A stretch of DNA of 55,178 bases from UBA6168 sp964573725 (GCA_964573725.1 CAZNLJ010000033.1:1-55178), one strand, 5' to 3'. Numbered from the stretch's first letter, positions 7,764 through 17,740 are shown. Program-made: numbers and translations. The notes: generated from the letters alone by a model not told the origin.

Positions 7764-8696
7764 ATGGACATCAGCATTGTCGTGCCCTTGTACAACGAGG
7801 AGGAAAGCCTGCCTGAACTGGAGCAATGGATCCGGAGGGTCCTGGATTCCGAGAAACGCACCTATGAGATCATCCTGGTGGATGACGGCAGCAAGGACGG
7901 GTCCTGGCGGGTCATCCAGGACCTTGCCGGGCGCAACCCAGCGGTAAGGGGCATCAAGTTCCGTCGGAACTATGGAAAATCCGCGGCGCTGTTCGCCGGA
8001 TTCGAGGCGGCCCGCGGCAGGGTGGTCATCACCATGGATGCCGACCTGCAGGACAGCCCGGACGAGATCCCCGCCCTATACCACATGATTGCGGAAGAAG
8101 GCTACGACCTGGTCTCCGGATGGAAGAAAAAAAGGCATGACCCTTTGGGCAAGACCCTTCCTTCGCGCTTTTTCAACCGGGTGACACGACACATCAGCAA
8201 GATTCCCCTGCATGATTTCAATTGCGGATTGAAAGCCTACCGGCTGGAGGTAGTCAAGAGCATCGAGGTGTACGGGGAAATGCACCGGTACACCCCTTTG
8301 TTGGCGAAGGCGGCCGGGTTCGAAATGATCGGGGAGCGGGTGGTCGTCCACCGGGCCCGGAAATACGGCGTATCGAAGTTCGGTTTCGACCGTTTCGTCA
8401 ACGGTTTCCTGGACTTGATGACCATCACCTTCATCGGCACCTTCGGCAAGCGGCCGATGCACTTTTTCGGACTCCTGGGCACCCTGAGCTTTCTGGTCGG
8501 GTTCCTGTTGTTGACCTGGCTGACCATTTCCAAGCTGGTGTTCCTGGAGTACGGCATCACGAGCCGTCCCCTGTTCTATTTCGGGATCCTGACGCTCATC
8601 ATCGGCACCCAATTGTTCGTCACGGGCTTCCTGGCGGAGCTGTTGGTCCGGAACTCGACCACCCGCAACCAGTACCTGGTCGAACAACAAATCTGA
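7764..8696 (+). CDS. GT2 family (DPM1/ArnC-like) glycosyltransferase
   Basis: A 310-residue membrane glycosyltransferase. The N-terminal GT-A domain shows VPLYNEEESLPEL, the nucleotide-binding VDDGSKDGS and the DxD motif MDADLQDSPDE (about residues 93-103). Two C-terminal membrane helices follow (about 235-257 and 270-292). This layout matches enzymes moving sugars from nucleotide donors to polyprenyl phosphate, or related surface-glycan transferases. The ATG at 7764 aligns with the usual start just before the first strand. Its stop is four bases before the next transferase gene, so the two are almost certainly co-transcribed. Confidence 0.9.
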   Translation: MDISIVVPLYNEEESLPELEQWIRRVLDSEKRTYEIILVDDGSKDGSWRVIQDLAGRNPAVRGIKFRRNYGKSAALFAGFEAARGRVVITMDADLQDSPDEIPALYHMIAEEGYDLVSGWKKKRHDPLGKTLPSRFFNRVTRHISKIPLHDFNCGLKAYRLEVVKSIEVYGEMHRYTPLLAKAAGFEMIGERVVVHRARKYGVSKFGFDRFVNGFLDLMTITFIGTFGKRPMHFFGLLGTLSFLVGFLLLTWLTISKLVFLEYGITSRPLFYFGILTLIIGTQLFVTGFLAELLVRNSTTRNQYLVEQQI

Positions 8697-8700
8697 GCGC

Positions 8701-9852
8701 ATGATGATTGTCCTGCTGTCACCGGCGCATCCGCTCCGCGGAGGAATCGCCGCCTCCTCGGAGCGGCTGGCCTATGCCCTGCAGCAGGCGGGACACCAGG
8801 TCTGCATCTACTCCTTTTCCCTGCAATACCCGGACTTCCTGTTTCCGGGAGAGACCCAATACAGCCGGGATCCGGCGCCGGCCGACCTGGATATCCGGAC
8901 CTGCATCCATTCCGTCCATCCCTGGAACTGGGTGCGCATCGGCCGGGACCTGCGGGTCTCCCGGCCGGACCTGGTCCTTGCAAGATACTGGCTGCCCTTC
9001 ATGGGGCCCAGTTTGGGAACCATCCTGCGGGTGGCGCGGTCCAACGGCCATACCCGCACCATGGCCCTGGCCGACAACATCCTCCCCCATGAGAAGCGGC
9101 CGGGGGACCGATGGCTTACCCGCTGGTTCCTGGGCAGCCTGGATGCCTGCGTCGTGATGTCGCAGTCCGTCGCGGACGACCTCCGTCGTTTCCGTCCCGC
9201 CCTGCCCATGGCCCTGGTTCCGCATCCGATCTACGACAACTACGGCCCTGCCTTGTCACGGGCGGAATCGCTTGCGGCCCTCTCGCTGCCGGAATCTCCC
9301 CGCTACCTGTTGTTTTTCGGGTTGATCCGGGATTACAAGGGGCTGGACCTGCTGCTCGAGGCCATGGCCGACGAGCGCATCCGCCGGCGACAGGACATCC
9401 GGCTCATCATTGCGGGGGAGTACTACGGGAACCGGGAGAAATACGAGCGGCTGGTGGAAACGCTCGGCTTGGCGGACCGGCTGGTCCGGCACACTTATTT
9501 CATCCCGACCGCCGAGGTGAACCGGTATTTCGGGGCGGCCGACCTGGTGGTGCAGCCTTACCGCTCCGCGACCCAAAGCGGGATATCCCAGCTCGCCTAT
9601 CATTTCGAGAAGCCCATGGTCGTCACCCCGGTCGGTGGCCTCCCGGAAATCGTACCGCATGGGCGCGCCGGTTACGTCGTGCCGCCCCGGCCCACCGCCA
9701 TCGCGGACGCCATCCTCGACTTTTATGAAAACGACCGGGGGGCGGAACTCACCGCCGGAGTCGTCGCCGGCAAATCCCGCTTCAGCTGGAAAGCCATGGT
9801 CGCCGGCATCGAATCGCTGTACCACCGGGTATCGGGCGATCCGGCACGGTAG
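8701..9852 (+). CDS. GT4 family glycosyltransferase (GT-B fold)
   Basis: A 383-residue cytoplasmic or peripheral glycosyltransferase. The N-terminal domain has the glycine loop PLRGGIAASSERLA. The C-terminal domain has LLFFGLIRDYKGLDLLLEA, a YFGAADLVVQPY segment and the donor-binding ATQSGISQLAYHFEKPMVVTPVGGLPE with the E-x7-E-like region around residues 300-320. It directly follows the GT2 gene (4-base gap), which suggests a joint role in surface glycan or glycolipid assembly. The acceptor is unknown. The ATG at 8704 is an equal alternative start. Confidence 0.9.
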   Translation: MMIVLLSPAHPLRGGIAASSERLAYALQQAGHQVCIYSFSLQYPDFLFPGETQYSRDPAPADLDIRTCIHSVHPWNWVRIGRDLRVSRPDLVLARYWLPFMGPSLGTILRVARSNGHTRTMALADNILPHEKRPGDRWLTRWFLGSLDACVVMSQSVADDLRRFRPALPMALVPHPIYDNYGPALSRAESLAALSLPESPRYLLFFGLIRDYKGLDLLLEAMADERIRRRQDIRLIIAGEYYGNREKYERLVETLGLADRLVRHTYFIPTAEVNRYFGAADLVVQPYRSATQSGISQLAYHFEKPMVVTPVGGLPEIVPHGRAGYVVPPRPTAIADAILDFYENDRGAELTAGVVAGKSRFSWKAMVAGIESLYHRVSGDPAR

Positions 9853-10031
9853 GTCCTACCGCCAGGGGCCGTTCCTACGCCGGGAACGACCCTTGTGCCG
9901 GCCGAACCTTGGCATTGTCAAAAAAAAATCGGTATTTGGGGCTTGCGCCGACATCGGCCGCCGAACGGCGGTGGTATGCGGCCCACGGAGCAGGCAGATC
10001 TGCCGCACCCGTACCGGCCAACCGTATCCTT

Positions 10032-11315
10032 ATGAAAAAAATAGCCCTTCATTGGCAAATCCTTCTCGGCATGTTGGCAGGCATCCTGCTGGGGGTGCTG
10101 GCAATCACCGCCGGATGGCAATCGTGGGTGACCGATTGGATCAAGCCCTTCGGCACCATATTCATCAACCTGCTCAAGCTGATCGCCATCCCGCTGATCG
10201 TCGCCTCCCTGATCAAGGGTGTATCCGACCTGAAGGATATTTCCCGCTTGTCGGCCATGGGCGGCAGTACCCTATTCATTTACATCCTGACCACGGCCAT
10301 TTCGATTTCCGTCGGCTTGGGTGTCGTGAACCTGGTCCGGCCGGGGGCATTGATCGCCGAAGACACCCGGACGGAGATGCTCGACAAGTTCGGGGCGGAT
10401 GCCGCCGGCCGCATCGCCGCTGCGGAGCGGCAGCGGGAACAAGCCCCTTTGCAGGCCTTGCTGGACATCGTGCCGGACAACATCTTCGCTGCGGCCACCA
10501 GCAATGGCAACATGTTGCAGATCATCTTTTTCGTCCTGTTCTTCGGCGTCGGCCTCATCCTGGTCCCTTCGGAAAAAGGGCAGCCCGTCAAGGCCTTTTT
10601 CGACGGACTCAACGATGTCATCCTCAAGATGATCGACCTGATCATGCTGGCCGCCCCCTATGGTGTCCTCGCCTTGTTGGCGGGGTTGATCGTGGAATTG
10701 CCCAGTCCCGACCTTTTCGTCGCCCTGGTCGGCTACGCCGCCTGCGTGGTAGGCGGCCTGGCCCTGATGGTCGGCGGGTTCTACCCCTTGGTGGTCCGCC
10801 TGTTCACCGGAACCTCGTACCGGACTTTCTTCCGCGGCCTCGCCCCCGCCCAGTTGTTGGCCTTCAGCACCAGTTCCAGCGCCGCCACCCTGCCGGCCAC
10901 CATGGACCGGACACAGCATGAACTCGGCGTCGACGAGGAGGTCGCCAGCTTCGTCCTGCCCATCGGGGCGACGATCAACATGGACGGAACCGCCTTGTAC
11001 CAAGGCGTGGCGGCCGTCTTCATCGCCCAGGCATTCGGAATGGAACTGGACCTCAGTGCCCAACTGGGGATCCTGCTGACCGCCACGTTGGCGTCCATCG
11101 GTTCGGCGGCGGTACCCGGTGCCGGCATGGTCATGCTCGTGATTGTGCTCGGTCAAGCCGGCATCCCGGAAACAGGGCTGGCCCTCATCTTCGCCATCGA
11201 CCGCCCCCTGGACATGCTTCGGACGGTGGCCAACATCACCAGCGATGCGACGGTGGCCATGCTGGTCGCCAAACGCAACGGCAAACTTCATCCCCCGGCC
11301 GAAGCCAGGCCCTGA
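10032..11315 (+). CDS. Dicarboxylate/amino acid:cation symporter (DAACS/SLC1 family)
   Basis: A 427-residue inner-membrane symporter of the GltP/DctA family that takes up C4-dicarboxylates or acidic amino acids with Na+ or H+. Visible family signatures are the serine-rich hairpin STSSSAATLPATM, the TM7 motif GATINMDGTALYQG and the late HP2/TM8 region (AIDRPLDMLRTVANITSDA). Length is normal. The longer frame from 9909 lacks hydrophobic character, so the ATG at 10032 (MKKIALHWQILLGML) is preferred. The exact substrate cannot be read from sequence alone. Confidence 0.9.
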   Translation: MKKIALHWQILLGMLAGILLGVLAITAGWQSWVTDWIKPFGTIFINLLKLIAIPLIVASLIKGVSDLKDISRLSAMGGSTLFIYILTTAISISVGLGVVNLVRPGALIAEDTRTEMLDKFGADAAGRIAAAERQREQAPLQALLDIVPDNIFAAATSNGNMLQIIFFVLFFGVGLILVPSEKGQPVKAFFDGLNDVILKMIDLIMLAAPYGVLALLAGLIVELPSPDLFVALVGYAACVVGGLALMVGGFYPLVVRLFTGTSYRTFFRGLAPAQLLAFSTSSSAATLPATMDRTQHELGVDEEVASFVLPIGATINMDGTALYQGVAAVFIAQAFGMELDLSAQLGILLTATLASIGSAAVPGAGMVMLVIVLGQAGIPETGLALIFAIDRPLDMLRTVANITSDATVAMLVAKRNGKLHPPAEARP

Positions 11316-11428
11316 CGGATGGCCGCCCGGACCGATCCGCAGGGCGGTGGCCATTCCCCAAGGTACGGCCGGCCTGCGCTTGTCCGGAAGCTTCCGCCGG
11401 AAAAACCGTCTCCTCAATTTCCCGGTTT

Positions 11429-12496
11429 ATGCACCCATTTTCCAAAACGATGGTCTTTCGCGGTACGGGCCTCCCCCTGGAATCCTGCGACCTTCCCGTC
11501 CCGGAACCCGGACCGGGGGAAATCCTGGTCCGCAACGAGTATACCACCCTGTGCAAGAGCGATATCAACACCTATTGCGGACGACGGCAGGAGCAGACAC
11601 CGACCATTCTGGGGCACGAGATCGTGGGGCGTATCGCCGCCCTGGGAGCCGGTGCGCCGGAATCGGACATCCGGGGGCGGGCGCTCCGGGTCGGTGACCG
11701 GATCAGCTGGGCGATTTTCGCCAGCGACCCGGATGACACCTTGGCCCAACGGGGCATCCCGCAGAAAGGGAAAGGACTTTTCAAATATGGACATGAGCAG
11801 TTGACGGAGGCCCGGAGCCTCCATGGCGGGCTGAGCCAATACATCCTGTTGCGGGCCCACACGCCGGTGGCCCGGATCGGGGCGGAAGTGCCCTTGCCGG
11901 TGGCCGCCCTGGTCAACTGTTCGGTCGCCACGGTAGCCGGTGCCCTCCGGCTGGCCGGTCCGGTCACGGACCGGCATGTGCTGGTCATGGGGACCGGCAT
12001 GTTGGGGATGGTCGCCTGCGCCATGTGCCGGACCGCCGGTGCCGCCAGCGTCACGGCGTCGGATACTTCCGCGGAACGGCTGGGGCGTGCCGCCGCGTAC
12101 GGAGCCACCGCGACCGCCCTGCCCGCCGACCTTCCCCACGGTACCGGAACCCCTTTCGACATCATCCTCGAGTTCAGCGGCGCCACGGAGGCCATGACCC
12201 TTTCCCTGGACCGGCTCGCCGTCGGCGGCACGGCCGTCTGGGTCGGCGCGACCTTTCCCTCCGATGCCGTCCGCATCGATCCCGAACAGCTGATCCGGCG
12301 CCTGCTGACCGTCCGGGGCCTGCACAATTACAACCGGGAGGATTTCGGCCGGGCGGTGGCATTCATCGAGCAATACCACCACCGATTCCCCTTCGAGGCA
12401 TTGGTCGAGGCCTGCTTCCCCCTGGTGGAGGCCCCGGCGGCGTTCGATTATGCGATGCGCCACAAACCGTTCCGGGTCGGATTGGAGATCCGCTGA
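11429..12496 (+). CDS. Zinc-dependent alcohol dehydrogenase (MDR), phosphonate-catabolism-associated type
   Basis: A 355-residue medium-chain dehydrogenase. Catalytic zinc ligands are visible as Cys42 (TLCKSDINTY) and His63-Glu64 (LGHEIVG). The Rossmann loop reads VMGTGMLGMVA. The four-cysteine structural zinc loop is missing: its place is taken by SWAIFASDPDDTL and a GKGLFKYGHE segment. That is how I remember the putative phosphonate-catabolism-associated dehydrogenase family (TIGR03366), so an aldehyde/alcohol step in phosphonate metabolism is a reasonable inference. It lies next to a DUF5690 carrier, but no phosphonatase or C-P lyase gene is present in the window. Confidence 0.75.
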   Translation: MHPFSKTMVFRGTGLPLESCDLPVPEPGPGEILVRNEYTTLCKSDINTYCGRRQEQTPTILGHEIVGRIAALGAGAPESDIRGRALRVGDRISWAIFASDPDDTLAQRGIPQKGKGLFKYGHEQLTEARSLHGGLSQYILLRAHTPVARIGAEVPLPVAALVNCSVATVAGALRLAGPVTDRHVLVMGTGMLGMVACAMCRTAGAASVTASDTSAERLGRAAAYGATATALPADLPHGTGTPFDIILEFSGATEAMTLSLDRLAVGGTAVWVGATFPSDAVRIDPEQLIRRLLTVRGLHNYNREDFGRAVAFIEQYHHRFPFEALVEACFPLVEAPAAFDYAMRHKPFRVGLEIR

Positions 12497-12680
12497 GGCC
12501 AGCCTGACCCGGCTTCCGCGTCCGGCCGCCGGCCCATGCCCGGCCATGGGCGACAATGGTAACCTACCCTTAAGATTCCGGTAATATCCGACCCTTACAT
12601 TCGCTGCCGCAGGGCCTTTGCGGCGGGTACCGACTTGCCGGAACACCACCGCGCCGCCCGGAACCAATACCCAGCAGAAA

Positions 12681-14000
12681 ATGTCTCAGCGCGACCAATC
12701 GGACCCGCAAGCGGGCAGCCGGCGGGCAGACCGGACCGTTTCCCTCATGGCCCTGACCGGCGCCTTCCTGACCTATTGCAGCATGTACGCCTTCCGAAAG
12801 CCGTTCACCGCCGGCACCTATGCCGGGCAAAGCCTGTGGGGCATCGACTACAAGATCCTGCTGGTCTCCGCCCAGGTCATCGGGTATATGCTGTCCAAGT
12901 TCATCGGGATCAAGGTGGTTTCCGAAATGCCCGCCCATTTGCGGATCCGGTACATCCTCGCCCTGATCGGCCTTTCCTGGGCCGCCCTGTTCCTGTTCGG
13001 CTGGATCCCCCGGCCCTGGAACATCGGCGCGCTGTTCCTCAACGGATTACCCCTGGGGATCATCTGGGGCTTGGTCTTTGCCTTCCTGGAAGGCCGCCGC
13101 CATACCGAACTGTTGGGGGCCGGGCTTTGCGTCAGCTTCATCGTCTCCTCCGGTATGGTCAAGGCCGCCGGCCTGTTCCTCGTCGACCACCTGGGCGTCA
13201 CCGAGTACTGGATGCCCTGCTGGACCGGCCTGCTCTTCCTTCCCATGCTCCTGGCCGGAACCTGGATGTTGTCCCGGATACCGCCGCCCGGTATCCGGGA
13301 CAAGGCCCTGCGCTCGGAACGGGGCCCCATGGACGGCCGGCAACGCCGGGCGTTCCTCCGCGCGTTCGGGCCCGGCATCGTGCTGATGGTCACCGTATAT
13401 GTGGCCATCACCATCTTCCGGGACCTGCGCGACAATTTCGCGGTCGAGCTGTGGACCCAGCTCGGGTACGGCGACGTCCCGTCCCTGATGGTCATGGCGG
13501 AAATCCCGATTGCCCTGGCGGTCTTCGTGCTGATCGGTGCGATGATCTACGTGCAGGACAACCGCAAGGCCTTCTACCTCAACCTGGGCATCGTCCTGGC
13601 CGGCGGATTTGTCCTCCTCGGCGCCACCTGGCTGTTCCAGCGGCAGCTGCTGCCCCCGGCCGCCTGGATGATCCTGGCCGGATTCGGGATGTACTTGGCC
13701 TACGTCAGTTTCCACACCCTTTTGTTCGAACGGTGGATGGCTTATTTCCGGGCGAAGGGAAACATCGGATTCCTGATGTACACCGCGGATGCCTTCGGTT
13801 ATTTGGGAAGTGTCGGCATCCTGTTCCTCAAGCATTTCGGGCAACCCTCGGACCAATGGCTCACCTATATACGCCGGTCGGGCATCGTCATCGGGCTGTT
13901 GACGGTGACGCTCAGCCTGCTCGCTTTCGCTTATTTCCTGCAAAAGGAAAGGAAGCCCATGCCGGCGGGGCTCCGGCAAGCGCCCCGGCCCACCGGATGA
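12681..14000 (+). CDS. DUF5690 family MFS-like membrane protein
   Basis: A 439-residue polytopic protein with about twelve hydrophobic segments and MFS-like traits. The start is MALTGAFLTYCSMYAFRKPF, followed by repeated helices with conserved Arg/Lys at loop ends (for example RKAFYLNLG, FLEGRRHTELLG). It resembles the DUF5690 family of Bacteroidota. The ATG at 12681 is chosen because the upstream extension is not conserved in character. It follows the MDR dehydrogenase on the same strand (184-base gap), so a related substrate is inferred. Transport substrate unknown. Confidence 0.7.
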   Translation: MSQRDQSDPQAGSRRADRTVSLMALTGAFLTYCSMYAFRKPFTAGTYAGQSLWGIDYKILLVSAQVIGYMLSKFIGIKVVSEMPAHLRIRYILALIGLSWAALFLFGWIPRPWNIGALFLNGLPLGIIWGLVFAFLEGRRHTELLGAGLCVSFIVSSGMVKAAGLFLVDHLGVTEYWMPCWTGLLFLPMLLAGTWMLSRIPPPGIRDKALRSERGPMDGRQRRAFLRAFGPGIVLMVTVYVAITIFRDLRDNFAVELWTQLGYGDVPSLMVMAEIPIALAVFVLIGAMIYVQDNRKAFYLNLGIVLAGGFVLLGATWLFQRQLLPPAAWMILAGFGMYLAYVSFHTLLFERWMAYFRAKGNIGFLMYTADAFGYLGSVGILFLKHFGQPSDQWLTYIRRSGIVIGLLTVTLSLLAFAYFLQKERKPMPAGLRQAPRPTG

Positions 14001-14017
14001 ACGGGCCGGCGGCGGAT

Positions 14018-17000
14018 TCAACCGGCGATATCCGGCTCCGGAAGGAGCGGTGCCGGGCTATCCGCCGGTGGCGGCATGGCCTGGCAATAGTCCATCAAGG
14101 CCTGGTAGGTCCCATCGGCCGACAGGATGGCGGCGTTCCCCAGGATCACCACCTGTTCGCGGGCACGGGTGATGGCGACACAGAGCTTCCGGTCCACCCC
14201 TTCTTCCGACAATGAAACCAGGGAAGCAAGCTGGGTGGGATGGTTGGTGCACAGGGAGATGAGGATGATATCCCGGGCGCCGCCCTGGAAACGTTCCACG
14301 GTATCGATGGTCACACCCGCGGTATCGATACCGGCGGACTGGAGGGTCTGGCAGAGCAGGGCGATTTGGGCGCGGTAGGGCGTGATGATGCCGATATCCG
14401 GTCCGGAAGGCGAGCCGGAGCGGCCCTCGGCAGGCTTGCCGACCGTCCGGAACAAGCGGAGCAGCGCGGCGATCCGTTCCGCCTCATGGCGATTGGTCTT
14501 CCCGGAGGAACTGTCCCGGTCGGCAGGCGTATCCAGGAAGGCCATGCGTCGGGACAGCACCAGGGATTGCCAGGGTTCCGCGTCCGGCAAGGCCGGCGGC
14601 AGGAGGGGCGAACGTTGCCGGATACCCACCCGGATGTCGGCCGGCAGGACCTCGAGCCGGTTTTCGTAAAAAAAACGGCGGGGAAATTCCATGATATCCA
14701 GGTGCATCCGGCCCTGCATGGTCAGCTGGTCATAGGCCCAGGACCACCCCTCCGCCCGGCAGCGTTTGTAAAGCCGCTCAAAAAGGGAATTGCGCAGGTT
14801 GGCCAGGCCGAGGGCCTGCAGTTCCGGATCAGGCACGGCGGACCGGTCCGGGTCCTGGGCGACCACCGCGGGCAATTGTTTGTGGTCGCCGATCATGACG
14901 AACTTCCGGAACCGGGGCAACCAACCGAGCAGGGCCGGTTCCAGGATCTGGGAAGCCTCGTCGATGACCACGGTATCGAAGCTTTTGAAGTCGAGCAGGT
15001 CCTGTTGGCTGTTGAGGGAAGCGAGCGTCCCTACGAAAAGCCGGTGACCGGCGATGAGGCGCCGGACAGCGGCCGGCTCCTGTACCCGGGCCGCCTGCAC
15101 GGACAACAGGCGGTCCTGATAAGCGGCGGCGGTGGAGGTACGGGAACCGATGCGCAGGTAATTTCCCCGGACCGGTTCGCCCAGGCTGTCGAGGGCGTCA
15201 CAGATTTCATCCACGGCCCGGTTGGTGTAGGCGAGCAGCAGGAGGTTCTCCGCCGTCCGTTCCCAGGTCCACTGGGTAAAGGAACGCAGCATCTGGCTGG
15301 TTTTGCCGGTCCCGGGCGGCCCCCACAACAGGAAATAATCCTCGGCGGCGATCATATTGTCCAGGATCCGACGCTGCTCGGCGGTCAGTTCGCCGGCGGG
15401 CTGCCAACCGTCCCGGTCGGCGGGGGGTCGGGACGGGCGGGCGGGTGGGCGGACCGTCAGCAGGAGCTCCCGCAGCGCGGCCGGCCGGCCGGCCCAGTGG
15501 AACAGTCCCTGATACATGGCGTGGAAGCTCATATCCATGTAATCAGGCTCGATCCGCCAGGTGTCGAACGCCGAAAAAATGGCCAGGTTGAATTGCCGGG
15601 CGCGCAGGCGGACCGTCACGGTGTCGGGACCCGCCTCCACCACGGTGACCTTGAAGATCTGGGTGGCCAGCGGGGAGCGGTGGATTTCACCGGACAGGCT
15701 GACGGTCGACCGGCCGGCCGCATCCGGATACAACACCGCGATATCACCGACCCGGAAATTGGCCAGCGGATTGGTAGCTTCCCCCCGGTCGAACACGAGG
15801 AGGGGATCCCGCTCGTTGGCCAGGTTCGTCCGGAGGCGGAGGTCGCGGAGAATCTCGTAGGCCGCTTCCTTTTCCTCCAGGGTACCCAACCAGAGGGAGG
15901 CTTGGCCCCGTTGCCGCTCATTACCGCCCATACCCGTCTTGGTCAGCAGGTGCTCCCGGGCTACCAGTCCGGTAAAAGCATTGAAATACTTCCTTTCCAG
16001 GGAGGACAAGGCCTGGTAAACATGCTCGAAAAGCTGCAGGTCACGACTGGCGAACAGGTCCAACTCCCCGAAATTCGCCACCCGCAAACGTTCCAGCATA
16101 CTGTCGCGGACGGCCGCAGGACCGGCCAGCCGGCGGTCGATCGCCACCAGGAGGTTCCGCACCTGCAGGGCGACCTGTTGTTCCGCACGGACCTGCGGCG
16201 CGAAGCGCAGCGGTCGGTCCGCATCCCGGCTGTAGAGGATGAACACATGGGTATCCTTCCCGTCGGCCAGGACGGAACGGACCATCAGGTCATACAGGAG
16301 TGTTTGGATGTAATGGCTGGCCCCGACCTGGTACTGGTTCGGCCGAAAGGCCTGACCGCTCTTCAACTCCACGATCGATGTGCGGTCCGGTCCGCGGTGG
16401 AGGATATCCAGGCGACCTTGCAGGCCGTGGGTCTCATCCAGGAAGGAAGGCTCGAGGGAGCAGTCGTCGGGCCGGATCCCTTCCTGTTCGAACCCCTGCC
16501 GGACGACACCCTTGATGTGGAGCCAATGTTTTTGGGCGCTTTGCCGAAGCTCCGCCGCCTCCCGTTCCGACAAGCGGGCGAATGCCAACGGATAGGCCTG
16601 GTAAATGGCCGGTAACACTTCCTGGAACGTCGCATCCGGCTGATGCATCAGCTCGTCCAACATGAAATTGGCGATATTCCCGAGGAGCAAGGCGGGACTT
16701 TGCGTGCGGGGCAGAAATTTCCGCAACAGGTACCTGACGGATTCCGGACGGGACGCCCCGAAACATTCCGCAATGGTGGAGACATCCACCAGGTGGTCCG
16801 GATCTACCACGATGGTCGCCGGCACCAGGTGCAGCACCGCCTCGTCCGCCTCGATGACCTCCACCTCCAGCAGGCTCAAGGTGACCGGGAAGCCGACGGA
16901 ATGCCGCAGGGCCTGGATCGTCCCCATTTCCCCTTCATTGCGGCCCACTACGTTGTACCGCAGGTATGCCCGGAGGGTCGGCCGTGCATCGTCGCGGACC

Positions 17001-17488
17001 CGAAGCCGTTCCTGCGCGGGTTCATCCGCCAGGGCGACCACCCGCAGGTACGGGTGGTAGGCGCTGACATCGGGCTCGCGGTAATCCCAGGGGGATTGCC
17101 AGCTCAACAGCTGCTCCAACGCCGGCGGCGGCGGCACACCGTAGAACGCCTCCACCAACTTGACGACCACCTCCACCCCGAGCAGGACCAGGTCGTCGGC
17201 CCGATGGTCCTCCCAGGCGGCCGCGCGTACCTGCCGCCGGAAGAAATACAGCCAGTATTGGGTCTTCCGGTCGGTCCCGAACTGCTCGAACGCCACGGCG
17301 AACCGCGCATGGAAAGTCGTGAAATGCCGTTTATCCCCACCGGTGACATCCAGGAACACCCGCTCGGCCAGCCGCAGCAGGAAGGTGGCTTTCTCGGCGG
17401 CGGACCAGCTTCCATGCCGGTAGGTGTCGCCGATTTCCAAGTAGAAGATGCGGGCTTTCTCAGCCGCCGTAGGATCGTTTGTCTGCAC
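14018..17488 (-). CDS. Dna2/NAM7-like SF1 helicase fused to a PD-(D/E)XK nuclease
   Basis: A 1156-residue protein. The N-terminal ~330 residues are all-helical and not recognised. At about 355-378 there is a PD-(D/E)XK nuclease core (GRLDIL, then IVELKSG). The C-terminal half is an SF1 helicase: Walker A GPPGTGKTSQ (about 718-727), Walker B VVIDEASQ (about 840), GDHKQLPAVV, TVERFQGGARD and VAITRAREQVV (about 1106). The combination matches Dna2-like enzymes that unwind and trim flaps or DNA ends. The Dna2/Cas4 four-cysteine Fe-S cluster is not apparent. It is a lone gene, convergent with the DUF5690 gene (17-base gap), so a repair or a defence role is open. Confidence 0.85.
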   Translation of the reverse strand: MQTNDPTAAEKARIFYLEIGDTYRHGSWSAAEKATFLLRLAERVFLDVTGGDKRHFTTFHARFAVAFEQFGTDRKTQYWLYFFRRQVRAAAWEDHRADDLVLLGVEVVVKLVEAFYGVPPPPALEQLLSWQSPWDYREPDVSAYHPYLRVVALADEPAQERLRVRDDARPTLRAYLRYNVVGRNEGEMGTIQALRHSVGFPVTLSLLEVEVIEADEAVLHLVPATIVVDPDHLVDVSTIAECFGASRPESVRYLLRKFLPRTQSPALLLGNIANFMLDELMHQPDATFQEVLPAIYQAYPLAFARLSEREAAELRQSAQKHWLHIKGVVRQGFEQEGIRPDDCSLEPSFLDETHGLQGRLDILHRGPDRTSIVELKSGQAFRPNQYQVGASHYIQTLLYDLMVRSVLADGKDTHVFILYSRDADRPLRFAPQVRAEQQVALQVRNLLVAIDRRLAGPAAVRDSMLERLRVANFGELDLFASRDLQLFEHVYQALSSLERKYFNAFTGLVAREHLLTKTGMGGNERQRGQASLWLGTLEEKEAAYEILRDLRLRTNLANERDPLLVFDRGEATNPLANFRVGDIAVLYPDAAGRSTVSLSGEIHRSPLATQIFKVTVVEAGPDTVTVRLRARQFNLAIFSAFDTWRIEPDYMDMSFHAMYQGLFHWAGRPAALRELLLTVRPPARPSRPPADRDGWQPAGELTAEQRRILDNMIAAEDYFLLWGPPGTGKTSQMLRSFTQWTWERTAENLLLLAYTNRAVDEICDALDSLGEPVRGNYLRIGSRTSTAAAYQDRLLSVQAARVQEPAAVRRLIAGHRLFVGTLASLNSQQDLLDFKSFDTVVIDEASQILEPALLGWLPRFRKFVMIGDHKQLPAVVAQDPDRSAVPDPELQALGLANLRNSLFERLYKRCRAEGWSWAYDQLTMQGRMHLDIMEFPRRFFYENRLEVLPADIRVGIRQRSPLLPPALPDAEPWQSLVLSRRMAFLDTPADRDSSSGKTNRHEAERIAALLRLFRTVGKPAEGRSGSPSGPDIGIITPYRAQIALLCQTLQSAGIDTAGVTIDTVERFQGGARDIILISLCTNHPTQLASLVSLSEEGVDRKLCVAITRAREQVVILGNAAILSADGTYQALMDYCQAMPPPADSPAPLLPEPDIAG

Positions 17489-17520
17489 GGGAATCGGTTT
17501 TCAGCGGGTCAAGGTACAGA

Positions 17521-17528
17521 CAAAGATA
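17521..17528 (-). promoter_or_regulatory. Possible -7 element of the nuclease-helicase gene
   Basis: CAAAGATA on the plus strand reads TATCTTTG on the coding strand, matching TAnnTTTG, 33 bases before the start codon. No matching TTG is seen at -33, so this is tentative. Confidence 0.35.
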
Positions 17529-17740
17529 AGAAAGGTCGGTCCCGACCGGTAAAGGCGGCCGGCCGGAAACCGGCCCCATTTTGTCCGGCAGCCGGCCATG
17601 TGCGGAATTGTCTTCCCATTTTTTGACCGACAAAGTTGAAACCTCGCCTTCCGGTTCGCATCTTTACCCTGGTTCACGCCCGTGGACGCCGGCAAGACCG
17701 GCCGACCGGCGGCGGCAGGACCTTAAATCATGTAAACGGT

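Noticed and set aside
14240..16615. A 791-residue plus-strand frame antisense to the nuclease-helicase
   Set aside because: The minus strand contains all helicase motifs; the plus translation has none.
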